Below are positions 1 to 6,182 of a stretch of 7,091 bases of DNA, piece by piece; position 1 is the first letter of the stretch; each line of letters opens with the position of its first letter. The translations under genes and the position numbers were made by a program. The stretch is from an uncultured Eubacteriales bacterium (GTDB lineage Bacteria; Bacillota; Clostridia; Oscillospirales; Butyricicoccaceae): assembly GCA_934675045.1 (NCBI GenBank), contig CAKUPI010000094.1:1-7091 (forward strand), given 5' to 3'. Under the pieces are notes generated by a model. It worked only from the letters and a program-made list of their open reading frames with translations, searched no databases and was not told the DNA's origin.

Positions 1-438
1 GAAGCCGACAGCGGCGGTAAAGCCGAAGATGACCGAGCCGAGGAAGTTGTACTCCTCCTGCACGTTCAAAAGGGCGACGCCCAGCACGGCGCAGTTGGTG
101 GTGATCAGGGGCAGGTAGATGCCGAGCGCCTGATACAGGGCGGGCATCATCTTCATCAGCACCATCTCGACAAACTGGACCAGGCTGGCGATAACCAGAA
201 TAAAGGCCACCGTCTCCATGTATTCCAGCTTGAGGGGGATGAGCACCAGATCGTTGATGAGATAGGTGGCGGCCGAGGCGACCGTCATGACGAAGATAAC
301 GGCCATGCCCATGCCGGCTGCCGTTTCCACCTTTTTGGAGACGCCGAGGAAGGGGCAGATGCCGAGAAAGCGCGAAAAGATGAAGTTGTTGATCAAAATG
401 GCGCCGAGGGCCACGGAAAAGAGTTCAGCTGCGGACAT
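1..438 (-). CDS. rnfA: RnfA, electron transport complex membrane subunit (3' part outside window)
   Basis: Integral membrane subunit of the Rnf ferredoxin:NAD+ oxidoreductase, homologous to NqrE. The reverse complement reads openly from ATG at 438 to the window edge, giving 146 residues of a protein that is normally about 190, so the C-terminal quarter is missing only because the window ends. It begins [20 protein letters not shown] and is strongly hydrophobic with several membrane segments. C28 (in FLGICPF) and C116 (in ITTNCA) are the conserved pair that, with the matching pair in RnfE, holds a 2Fe-2S cluster inside the membrane in known Rnf/Nqr complexes. The start is supported by AAAGGGGA at 446-453, 7 nt upstream, which lies inside the end of rnfE. 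The gap to the rnfE stop is 3 nt. rnfB is expected next, beyond the edge. RnfA and RnfE are related, but the NNF and ITTNCA motifs and the position after rnfE favour RnfA. Confidence 0.95.
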   Translation of the reverse strand, partial: MSAAELFSVALGAILINNFIFSRFLGICPFLGVSKKVETAAGMGMAVIFVMTVASAATYLINDLVLIPLKLEYMETVAFILVIASLVQFVEMVLMKMMPALYQALGIYLPLITTNCAVLGVALLNVQEEYNFLGSVIFGFTAAVGF

Positions 439-441
439 CGG

Positions 442-1038
442 TTATTCCCCTTTCTTCATGATTTTCTGGAAGATGGCGACCAGAAAGCCGAGGGTCAAAA
501 AGCCGCCCGCCGGCAAAATGAGAATCATGGCGGGCTGGTAGCTGTCGGGCATGACCTGCACGCCGGCCAGCGTTCCCGCGCCCAGCAGCTCGCGGACGGC
601 GCTCATGGCCAGCAGGGCAAAGGTGAAGCCAAGCCCCATGGCAAGGCCGTCGATGGCCGAGGGAAGCACCTTGTTTTTCGAGGCAAAGGCTTCGGCGCGG
701 GCCAGAATGATGCAGTTGACGACGATGAGGGGGATAAAGACGCCGAGCGATTCCGACAGGTCGGGCAGATAGGCCTGCATCAGCAGGTCGATGGCGGTGA
801 CAAAGCCGGCGACAATGACGATATACGAGGCGATGCGGACCTTGGAGGGAATGACCTTGCGCAGCAGCGAAATGACGACGTTGGAGCAGATGAGAACGGC
901 CGTGGCGGCCAGACCCATGCCCAGGCCGTTTTGTATTTTAATGGAAATGGCCAGCGTCGAGCACATGCCCAAAAACTGCACAAAGACGGGGTTGTTGGTC
1001 AAAAGACCTTCTTTAAACTGCTTGCCGATGTTGCTCAT
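442..1038 (-). CDS. rnfE: RnfE, electron transport complex membrane subunit
   Basis: Integral membrane subunit of Rnf, homologous to NqrD and paired with RnfA. It has 198 residues, a normal length for the family, and is hydrophobic almost throughout with about six membrane segments. The N-terminus carries the family motif around LLTNNPVFVQFLGMC, with C26; C109 lies in LIVVNCIILARAEAFA. These two cysteines occupy the positions that share a membrane 2Fe-2S cluster with RnfA. The short charged tail (KIMKKGE) is cytoplasmic or loop-like. The ATG at 1038 overlaps the rnfG stop by 4 nt (ATGA) and is preceded by GGAGGTG at 1044-1050, 5 nt away, so translation is coupled to rnfG. The stop is followed after 3 nt by rnfA. 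No defects are seen. Confidence 0.96.
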   Translation of the reverse strand: MSNIGKQFKEGLLTNNPVFVQFLGMCSTLAISIKIQNGLGMGLAATAVLICSNVVISLLRKVIPSKVRIASYIVIVAGFVTAIDLLMQAYLPDLSESLGVFIPLIVVNCIILARAEAFASKNKVLPSAIDGLAMGLGFTFALLAMSAVRELLGAGTLAGVQVMPDSYQPAMILILPAGGFLTLGFLVAIFQKIMKKGE

Positions 1039-1622
1039 TTTGACACCTCCGGCTGGTTTGCGGCAGCGTAGTCAAGGGCCGCCTGCACACCGCTGGCAAC
1101 GGCTTTGGACGTGATGGTGGCGCCCGAGATGGCGACAATGTCGTTTTCGCCCGAAGCGGTGTTCTTCTGCACGGTCAGCGGCCCCGATTTGCCGGTGAAC
1201 TGCTCGCGCCACTCCGGCTCCGAAGCGCGGGAGCCGAGGCCCGAGGTCTCGGTCGAGGAGACGACCTGCACGCCCAGCACGGTGTTTTCCGGCGATATGC
1301 CGACGATGAGGCCGAGGGCGCCGCCAAAGCCGTTGGGGGAGACCTCGAAGCACAGGCCGGCGTACCGGCCCGCCGCCGTGGCGGTGTAAACGGCCTTGAT
1401 GACGCCGGGCTCGCCGGTCAGCTCGGCCGGCTCGAAGGAGGCGCCGGGAATGACCTCATTCATGGCCCTTTGGATTTTCTGCGCGTTGATGTCGGCGATT
1501 TTGTCGGCGGTGATGGCGTCGACGGCGCCCAGACAGCCGGCGACAAGCACGGTGATGATCAGCAGGGTGCCGGCCAGATGGATGACCTCGCGGACGAGGG
1601 GGTTTTGCAAAGCCTTGCTCAT
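1035..1622 (-). CDS. rnfG: RnfG, covalent-FMN subunit of the Rnf complex
   Basis: Flavoprotein subunit of Rnf, homologous to NqrC. It has 195 residues: a short N-terminus, one membrane anchor at about 13-35, then an extracytoplasmic FMN-binding domain. The flavinylation motif SGAT is at 166-169 (in AISGATITSKAV), so T169 should carry phosphoester-linked FMN attached by an ApbE-type transferase, which is not encoded here. The conserved HxETPGLG element appears as STETSGLG at 123-130, with the usual His and Pro both replaced by Ser. The residue six before T169, usually Asp in the ApbE target motif, is V163; the nearest Asp is D161. The start overlaps the rnfD stop by 4 nt (ATGA) and has a strong AAAGGAGGT at 1631-1639 inside the rnfD 3' end. 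The 3' end overlaps rnfE by 4 nt. The identity is firm; the motif departures may be lineage variants. Confidence 0.95.
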   Translation of the reverse strand: MSKALQNPLVREVIHLAGTLLIITVLVAGCLGAVDAITADKIADINAQKIQRAMNEVIPGASFEPAELTGEPGVIKAVYTATAAGRYAGLCFEVSPNGFGGALGLIVGISPENTVLGVQVVSSTETSGLGSRASEPEWREQFTGKSGPLTVQKNTASGENDIVAISGATITSKAVASGVQAALDYAAANQPEVSK

Positions 1623-2629
1623 TCGGCCCGACCTCCTTTGATGCTCTTGAGAGAAAACCGGCGCTTTTCGGCGGGGTTTCTGGGAATGGTGAAGCGCTCG
1701 ATCAGGGGAACAAAGGCGTTCATAATCAGAATGGAATAGGAAACGCCCTCGGCGTAAGAGCCGAAGTAGCGGATAAAGACGGTCAGCAGGCCGCAGCCGA
1801 TGCCGAAGACGACTTTTCCCTTTCTGGTCAGGGGCGAGGTGGTGTAGTCGGTAGCCATGAAGATGGCGCCCAGCATCAGGCCGCCGCTCAGCAGGTGGGC
1901 CAGCATGAAGTCGACGGGCTCCAGGCCGCCGCGCGGAAAGAAGTAGGTCAGGGCGGCGACGGTGCCGAGGTAGGCAAGCGGAATGATCGGCGTGATGACG
2001 CGGCGGTAGACGAGGTACAAGCCACCGGCGATGAGCGCCAGCGCCGAGGTCTCGCCCAGACAGCCGCTGACCATGCCCAGCGCCATGTCGACGACCGAGG
2101 CGTCGGGCAGCATGCCGTTTTTCAGGTAGGACAGCGGCGTCGCCGAGGTGACGACGTCAACCGGCGAGGTGAAAAGGGGCAGCGCCGTGCGGGTCTTGAC
2201 CCAGGTCGTCATGATGACGGGCCACGAAAAGAGAAAGGCGCGCGCGGCCAGCGCCGGGTTCATGAAGTTTTTGCCGATGCCGCCGAAAAGCTGCTTGACG
2301 ATGACAATGGCAAAGCCGGCGCCGACCATCACCATCCACAGCGGCGCGGTGACCGGCAGGTTGAAGGCCAGCAGAACGCCGGTGACGACGCAGGACAAGT
2401 CGCCCGTCGTGTTGGGCTTTTTGGCAAGAATACCGTAAAACCACTCGAAAAAGATGCAGCAGCAAACGGAAAAGCAGGTGATGACCAGGCTGCGCCAGCC
2501 AAAGACAAAGATGGAAACGGCCAGCGCGGGCATCAGGGCAATGACAACGTCAAGCATGATCTGCCTGGTGGACTCGTCGGAGCGGATGTGGGGCGACGAG
2601 CTGACGGTTACCTTGGATAAATCAAGCAT
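1619..2629 (-). CDS. rnfD: RnfD, membrane covalent-FMN subunit of the Rnf complex
   Basis: Polytopic membrane subunit homologous to NqrB; it carries FMN and forms much of the ion-translocating core. It has 336 residues, normal for the family. After a soluble N-terminus beginning MLDLSKVTVSSSPHIRSDES come multiple membrane segments. Family motifs seen are KQLFGGIGKNFMNPALAARA (112-131), the flavinylation site in VDVVTSATPLSYLKNG with predicted FMN-bound T164, and IFMATDYTTSPLT (256-268). The flavin motif is TSAT rather than SGAT, but keeps D158 six residues before T164. The basic C-terminal tail is rich in Arg and Lys. The start at 2629 follows AAGGAG at 2638-2643, which overlaps the rnfC stop codon; the gap to rnfC is 12 nt. 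The last bases contain the rnfG ribosome binding site and start. Confidence 0.96.
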   Translation of the reverse strand: MLDLSKVTVSSSPHIRSDESTRQIMLDVVIALMPALAVSIFVFGWRSLVITCFSVCCCIFFEWFYGILAKKPNTTGDLSCVVTGVLLAFNLPVTAPLWMVMVGAGFAIVIVKQLFGGIGKNFMNPALAARAFLFSWPVIMTTWVKTRTALPLFTSPVDVVTSATPLSYLKNGMLPDASVVDMALGMVSGCLGETSALALIAGGLYLVYRRVITPIIPLAYLGTVAALTYFFPRGGLEPVDFMLAHLLSGGLMLGAIFMATDYTTSPLTRKGKVVFGIGCGLLTVFIRYFGSYAEGVSYSILIMNAFVPLIERFTIPRNPAEKRRFSLKSIKGGRAE

Positions 2630-2641
2630 AGTGGCGACTCC

Positions 2642-3955
2642 TTAATTCTTCCTGCGTGCATCGAGCACACGCTGCTTGGCGGCGCGTATGCCCTGCACCA
2701 GCGGGATTTTGGCCGGGCAGACATAGGTGCAGGCTCCGCACTCCACGCAGTCGAGCACGCGGTAGCGCTCGCAGCCTGCCAAATCGCGCTTGTCGTAGTG
2801 CTGGTAAATGCTGGTCGGCATCAAATGCATGGGGCAGGCGCTGACGCATTTGCCGCAGCGGATGCAGGCGATGCGGGAAGGAACGGGACATTCTTCCTTG
2901 TAAAAGGCCAGAATGGCGTTGGTGCCCTTGATGACGGGGACCTCGGCCGAAAAGAGGGGATTGCCCATCATGGGCCCGCCCATCAGCAGCTTGTTGGGGG
3001 GCTCTAAAAAGCCGCCGCAGGCTTCCAGCAGGTGCTCGATGGGGGTGCCGATGCGCACCTCGAGGTTCTTGGGGTTGGAAACGGCCGAGCCCGAGACGGT
3101 GACGATGCGGCGCACCATGGGCAGGCCGGTGACAAACAGGCGGTAGACGGCGCCCGCCGTGTCGGCGTTAAAGACGGCGCAGCCGGCGTCGGCCGGCAGC
3201 TTGCCCGACGGGACGTCCCGGCCGGTCAGCGCCTTGATGAGCTGCTTTTCGGCCCCCTGCGGGTACTTGCAGGCCAGAGGGGCCAATACGACCGAACCGT
3301 CGGCGGGCAGGTGGCTTTTGAGCACGGGGAAGGCGTCCTGCTTGTTGAGCTCGATGCCCAGCACGGCGGACTTGACGCCGAGCAGCTTTTGCAGAATGCG
3401 CGCGCCGCCGATGACCTCCCACGGGTACTCGAGCAGAATGCGGTGGTCAGAGGTGATATACGGCTCGCACTCGGCGCAGTTGATGAGAAGCGAGTCCACA
3501 TGGCCCAGAGCCGAGCGGATTTTCAGGTGGGTGGGAAAAGCGGCGCCGCCGTGGCCGACAATGCCGGCCTCGCGGATGGCGGCGATGATTTCCTCGGGGG
3601 AAAGGGTATCAATATCACGCGGCTGCACGGAAGGGTCCGGCGTGTCGAGGCCGTCGTTTTCAATGACGACCGACAGGACCATGGAGCCGTTGGGATGCAG
3701 TTTGGGGGCCACTTCGGTCACCGTGCCGGAAACCGTTGCGTGAACGGGAGCCGAGACGGGAGCCGGGCAGTCGGCAATTTTTTGCCCCAGGCAAACGCGA
3801 TCGCCCGCTTTTACGAGAGGAGAGCAGGGCGCCCCGATGTGCATGGAGACGGGCAGGATGACCTTCTCCGGCGCCTTGAGAAGCTCGATGGTTTTGCCGC
3901 AGGTCGCTTCTTTTCGGCCGTCCGGATGAATGCCGCCCGGGAAAGTGTGTGCCAT
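2642..3955 (-). CDS. rnfC: RnfC, NADH/FMN and 4Fe-4S subunit of the Rnf complex
   Basis: Peripheral cytoplasmic subunit that exchanges electrons with NAD(H), related to NqrA and to the 51-kDa subunit of complex I. It has 437 residues, typical of clostridial RnfC and without the long Ala/Lys-rich C-terminal extension of the Escherichia coli protein. Domains in order: an N-terminal segment with GGIHPDGRKEAT (7-18); a barrel-sandwich-like region with APVHATVSGTVTEV (70-82); the nucleotide/FMN-binding fold with GIVGHGGAAFPTHLK (131-145), INCAECEPYITSD (158-170) and KYPQGAEKQLI (230-240); then GGPMMG (326-331). Two 4Fe-4S motifs follow: C364, C367, C370, C374 and C403, C406, C409, C413. GAGGTG at 3961-3966, 5 nt before ATG, fixes the start. 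It is the first gene of the operon and has a promoter immediately upstream. Confidence 0.97.
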   Translation of the reverse strand: MAHTFPGGIHPDGRKEATCGKTIELLKAPEKVILPVSMHIGAPCSPLVKAGDRVCLGQKIADCPAPVSAPVHATVSGTVTEVAPKLHPNGSMVLSVVIENDGLDTPDPSVQPRDIDTLSPEEIIAAIREAGIVGHGGAAFPTHLKIRSALGHVDSLLINCAECEPYITSDHRILLEYPWEVIGGARILQKLLGVKSAVLGIELNKQDAFPVLKSHLPADGSVVLAPLACKYPQGAEKQLIKALTGRDVPSGKLPADAGCAVFNADTAGAVYRLFVTGLPMVRRIVTVSGSAVSNPKNLEVRIGTPIEHLLEACGGFLEPPNKLLMGGPMMGNPLFSAEVPVIKGTNAILAFYKEECPVPSRIACIRCGKCVSACPMHLMPTSIYQHYDKRDLAGCERYRVLDCVECGACTYVCPAKIPLVQGIRAAKQRVLDARRKN

Positions 3956-3966
3956 AGTTTCACCTC

Positions 3967-4243
3967 TATATTGATGTGCTTGTCACGTGCATTATTATTA
4001 TAGAATACGAAGTCGAAAAACACAACAAAAAACCATTGAAAATACAAAATAAGAAACAAAAATATTGGAACCTTAACCGAAACAGCCCAAAACGAAAGTG
4101 CGGGAAAGGGTTTTTTTGGGCAAAAAACTTAAAACCAAACGACCGGCAAAACCGTCTAAAAAACGACAAGCGAAAAAGAGCGGGAATGTCTGAAAATTGA
4201 CAGATTGAAACGGCGCGGGCGTTTGACAATTGACAAACAAAAA
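3967..4243. other. AT-rich intergenic stretch upstream of rnfC
   Basis: Between the rnfC ribosome binding site and the terminator of the next gene lie about 280 bases much richer in A+T than their surroundings, with A strongly favoured on the plus strand and T on the minus strand. It contains the rnf promoter; an 8-bp inverted repeat (GCCCAAAA at 4085-4092 and TTTTGGGC at 4114-4121, loop 21 nt); and three copies of TTGACA on the plus strand (4197-4202, 4223-4228, 4230-4235). Reading frames across it give Lys/Asn-rich or Phe-rich peptides without ribosome binding sites, so I call no gene. I recognise no riboswitch or small RNA. Confidence 0.6.
3997..4025 (-). promoter_or_regulatory. Sigma-A-type promoter of the rnf operon
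   Basis: On the minus strand, TTGTGT (4020-4025) and a perfect TATAAT (3997-4002) are separated by 17 bp. Transcription would start near 3990, giving a leader of about 35 nt that contains the rnfC ribosome binding site. The -10 box is excellent; the -35 box matches TTGACA at only three positions, which leaves room for an activator. A CACGTG palindrome at 3984-3989 lies at the predicted start point. No Rex-type TTGTTAA palindrome was seen. Confidence 0.7.
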
Positions 4244-4268
4244 CCGCTCCGCCCACAGGGCGGAGCGG
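4233..4268 (-). terminator. Rho-independent terminator of the 565-residue membrane protein gene
   Basis: A perfect 11-bp GC-rich inverted repeat (CCGCTCCGCCC, loop of 3 nt, GGGCGGAGCGG; 4244-4268) is followed on the minus strand by TTTTTGTTTG (4234-4243). It begins only 7 bases after the stop codon of the minus-strand gene. On the plus strand the hairpin is not followed by T residues, so it should work in one direction and insulate rnf from this gene. Confidence 0.93.
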
Positions 4269-4275
4269 AGGGGCT

Positions 4276-5973
4276 TCAGCGCCGGGTCAGGGACAATGCG
4301 GTGCGCAGGTCGCCCTCGCCGGAGGCGCCCAGCTGAACGGTGACGCGGTCGCCGACGTTCAGAAGGACGGCCTCGGGGCAGGCCTGTGCGGAAACAGAAT
4401 AGAAGAAGCTGTCTCCCCGCAGGCGGAAGTAGTAGTGGGAGTTGCCGTCTATTACGGCGGTGCGGATTTCTTCAATTACGCCGCTTTCCTCGGTCTGCGG
4501 CAGCTGCTCCGGCGCGGCGATGCCCTTTTCCGCCAAAAGGCGGATGTAGTTGCTTTCACATTCGGAGACCGTCGCGCCGGTGGCCACCAGCTGGTACTGC
4601 TGCACGTTGACCATGGCGTACATCTTGACGAGTTGGCTGGCGTCCTTGAGCGACATGAAGTAGGTCGGCTCGCCGGCCACGTTCAAAAGCAGCGGGAAGG
4701 TTGTGGTGTAGCGCAGGTCCTGCACGACGCCCTCGGCGGAGTCGCGGGCCGATTCCTCGATGGCGCCGGGCGCCGAGTAAAAGGTGGTCTCTTTGGTGCG
4801 CTGGTTGGACAGAAGGAAGCCGACGTTGGACTGGTCGCCGCCGACGCTCGTGATGCCGGTGTACATAAAGACATCGTCATTGAGGGCGATGTAGTTGTAG
4901 CCGCTCGTTGTGACGGTGACGTCCTTCTGGCCGAAGAGCGAGTTGAAAAAGCCGTTGACGTAGATGCCGTGGTAATCGTACTGCTCGACGATGAGGTCGG
5001 CGAGGTAGACGCGGTCAATCCACGAGGGAATCTCCTCGCGGCTGTAATACTGCGCCTCGCCGGTGATGGCGTCGACGAGCACGGCGCCGTTGATGTCGGT
5101 GCCGCCGAACAGGCCGATGGTTTTTTCCAGCTTGGGGCAGACCCAGTAGGGGTGGCCCGAGTCGTCGATTTCAAAGGTGCTCTCGCTGAACATGAAAGTC
5201 GGGTACAAAAAGCGCAGATGGCGCTCGAGACGGCGGCCGAAAAGGTCGTTGGGCGAGTAGCGGATGCCGTCGAGACCCAGCGAGGAAAGGCGAACCACCT
5301 CGGCCTGCTGCGTCACCATGTCAACGCGGATGTAGGCGGGCAGACCTTCGGAGCGGTTGTTGAGCCACTTGAAAAAGTCGCCGTACAGCAAGGGGGCGAC
5401 GCGCACCGGGCGGCCCTGGCAGTTGATTTGCGTGTAATCGTCAGAGACCTCGAACTGCGAAACCATGTCGGCCAGCTCGCCCAGCTTGCGGTCGCCCAGA
5501 CGCTGCGCCGAGCCCTCGTCGAGCATGGGGATTTCGTCAAAGGAAATTTCGGCGATGTCGGTGGAAAAATTGCCGCTCTGCACCGTCAGCAGGTCGCGAT
5601 AGCTCGAAGCGCGAAAGAGCGGCAGCGAAGCGAGACGGCCGGCGACAAAGACGGCGGCGAGCAGCAGCACGATACAGACGGGAAGCTTGCACTGCTTTTT
5701 CAAAAAGTCGAAATACTCGTGCGGCGTGCCCGTTTCAAGGCGCATGCCCGAGGTGAAAAGCGAGCACAGGCAGAAAACGGCGCACAGCAGGCCGGCAAAA
5801 AGGTAAAACTGCGGGTCGTGCAGGTTGATGGCGGGCATGGCGAAGTAAAAATAGACAAGCCCGACCGCCAGCGTGACGAGCAGTCCGATCAGAATGACGC
5901 GGAAGCGGCTCCGGGGCTTTTTCCGGGCGGCGTCGCCGGTGCCGAAGGGGTCTTTCTTTTGAAACAGGGCCAT
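4276..5973 (-). CDS. Membrane protein of unknown function with large extracytoplasmic region
   Basis: A 565-residue protein I cannot name, though its motifs resemble conserved clostridial membrane proteins (from memory, not searched). A basic cytoplasmic N-terminus (KKDPF...ARKKPRSRFR, 6-25) is followed by three hydrophobic segments at about 26-46, 54-75 and 98-118, then about 445 mostly hydrophilic residues that should lie outside the membrane if the N-terminus is inside. Around 292-310, NGAVLVDAITGEAQYY resembles the end of a PepSY-type domain, and GEPTYFMSLKD (434-444) has a similar flavour. The C-terminal 70 residues (from about 496, including LLNVGDRVTVQLG) look like a small beta-barrel. 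I see no catalytic motif. The ATG at 5973 was chosen over upstream ATGs in the frame (to 6147) because AAGGAG lies 7 nt before it and the promoter at 6007-6035 is inside the longer version. It has its own promoter and terminator, so it is probably monocistronic. Confidence 0.85.
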   Translation of the reverse strand: MALFQKKDPFGTGDAARKKPRSRFRVILIGLLVTLAVGLVYFYFAMPAINLHDPQFYLFAGLLCAVFCLCSLFTSGMRLETGTPHEYFDFLKKQCKLPVCIVLLLAAVFVAGRLASLPLFRASSYRDLLTVQSGNFSTDIAEISFDEIPMLDEGSAQRLGDRKLGELADMVSQFEVSDDYTQINCQGRPVRVAPLLYGDFFKWLNNRSEGLPAYIRVDMVTQQAEVVRLSSLGLDGIRYSPNDLFGRRLERHLRFLYPTFMFSESTFEIDDSGHPYWVCPKLEKTIGLFGGTDINGAVLVDAITGEAQYYSREEIPSWIDRVYLADLIVEQYDYHGIYVNGFFNSLFGQKDVTVTTSGYNYIALNDDVFMYTGITSVGGDQSNVGFLLSNQRTKETTFYSAPGAIEESARDSAEGVVQDLRYTTTFPLLLNVAGEPTYFMSLKDASQLVKMYAMVNVQQYQLVATGATVSECESNYIRLLAEKGIAAPEQLPQTEESGVIEEIRTAVIDGNSHYYFRLRGDSFFYSVSAQACPEAVLLNVGDRVTVQLGASGEGDLRTALSLTRR

Positions 5974-5980
5974 AGGGCAT

Positions 5981-5986
5981 CTCCTT
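5981..5986 (-). promoter_or_regulatory. Ribosome binding site deciding the start at 5973
   Basis: AAGGAG on the minus strand, 7 nt before ATG at 5973. An out-of-frame ATG (5978-5980) directly follows the AAGGAG with no spacer, too close to be used. The site favours the 565-residue protein over a 623-residue reading that would start upstream of the promoter. Confidence 0.85.
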
Positions 5987-6006
5987 GTCGTTTTGGTGGT
6001 AAGGGT

Positions 6007-6035
6007 ATTATATCCCACGAAACAGAGATAATCAA
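6007..6035 (-). promoter_or_regulatory. Promoter of the 565-residue membrane protein gene
   Basis: Minus-strand TTGATT (6030-6035), a 17-bp spacer and a perfect TATAAT (6007-6012). Transcription should begin near 6000, leaving a leader of about 27 nt that includes AAGGAG. A pair of TTATTCA direct repeats lies immediately upstream of the -35 box. Confidence 0.75.
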
Positions 6036-6036
6036 A

Positions 6037-6054
6037 TGAATAACATGTGAATAA
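6037..6054 (-). repeat. TTATTCA direct repeat pair beside a -35 box
   Basis: On the minus strand, TTATTCA-CATG-TTATTCA gives two identical 7-bp units with an 11-bp start-to-start period (plus-strand TGAATAA at 6037-6043 and 6048-6054). The proximal unit ends 1 bp from the -35 box of the membrane protein gene. The helical-turn spacing and location fit a binding site for a regulator, but 7-bp repeats in AT-rich DNA can arise by chance. Confidence 0.4.
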
Positions 6055-6100
6055 TGGTTCGGGTGACATTGCGAGGAGGCAATTACAGGAAAATGGTCGC

Positions 6101-6120
6101 GGGAAACTGTGGGAAACGGT
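6101..6120 (+). repeat. GGGAAAC direct repeat pair beside a -35 box
   Basis: GGGAAACTGT is followed directly by GGGAAACGGT: two 10-bp units matching at nine of ten positions, in tandem. They abut the -35 box of the plus-strand hydrolase promoter. The 10-bp period places both units on one face of the helix, as for a regulator site; function is inferred only. Confidence 0.4.
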
Positions 6121-6148
6121 GGATTTCATGTCGGGAATCCGGTACAAT
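6120..6148 (+). promoter_or_regulatory. Promoter of the SGNH hydrolase gene
   Basis: TGGATT (6120-6125), a 17-bp spacer and TACAAT (6143-6148). The -10 box matches the consensus at five of six positions; the -35 box is weak, at three of six. Transcription should begin near 6155, with the AGGGGTG site and ATG at 6183 just downstream. It lies inside the longer reading frame that starts at 6054, which argues against that longer protein. Confidence 0.55.
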
Positions 6149-6170
6149 AAAAAAGCGCCGCGGCGGGAAG

Positions 6171-6177
6171 AGGGGTG
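6171..6177 (+). promoter_or_regulatory. Ribosome binding site deciding the start at 6183
   Basis: AGGGGTG, 5 nt before ATG at 6183, is a moderate Shine-Dalgarno match extended by purines upstream (GAAGAGGGG). It puts the basic MRRRKR at the N-terminus directly before a hydrophobic stretch, as expected for a secretion signal. Confidence 0.65.
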
Positions 6178-6182
6178 AGCGT

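Noticed and set aside
1534..1584. A lipobox-like VAGC at residues 27-30 of RnfG, suggesting a lipoprotein
   Set aside because: The hydrophobic segment continues past the Cys (LGAVDAIT), as in the ordinary single membrane anchor of RnfG, so the match is probably accidental.
3032..4003. A 323-codon plus-strand frame opposite rnfC, and a 241-codon one opposite rnfD (1895-2620)
   Set aside because: Both are antisense to unmistakable Rnf subunits and show shadow composition without family motifs.
3976..4200. A 74-codon Lys/Asn-rich plus-strand frame in the AT-rich intergenic stretch
   Set aside because: No ribosome binding site precedes the ATG, it overlaps the rnf promoter, and its composition simply reflects A-rich DNA.
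4435..6039. A 534-codon open frame on the plus strand, antisense to the 565-residue membrane protein gene
   Set aside because: The composition (rich in Val, Asp, Gly, Ala, His, Gln) is typical of an antisense shadow in GC-rich DNA, there is no ribosome binding site, and the minus-strand frame has real membrane segments, promoter and terminator.
6054..6182. An N-terminal extension of the hydrolase from ATG at 6054 (or 6093)
   Set aside because: It would place 43 charged residues before the signal sequence and start upstream of the best promoter; ATG at 6183 has a ribosome binding site at 5 nt.
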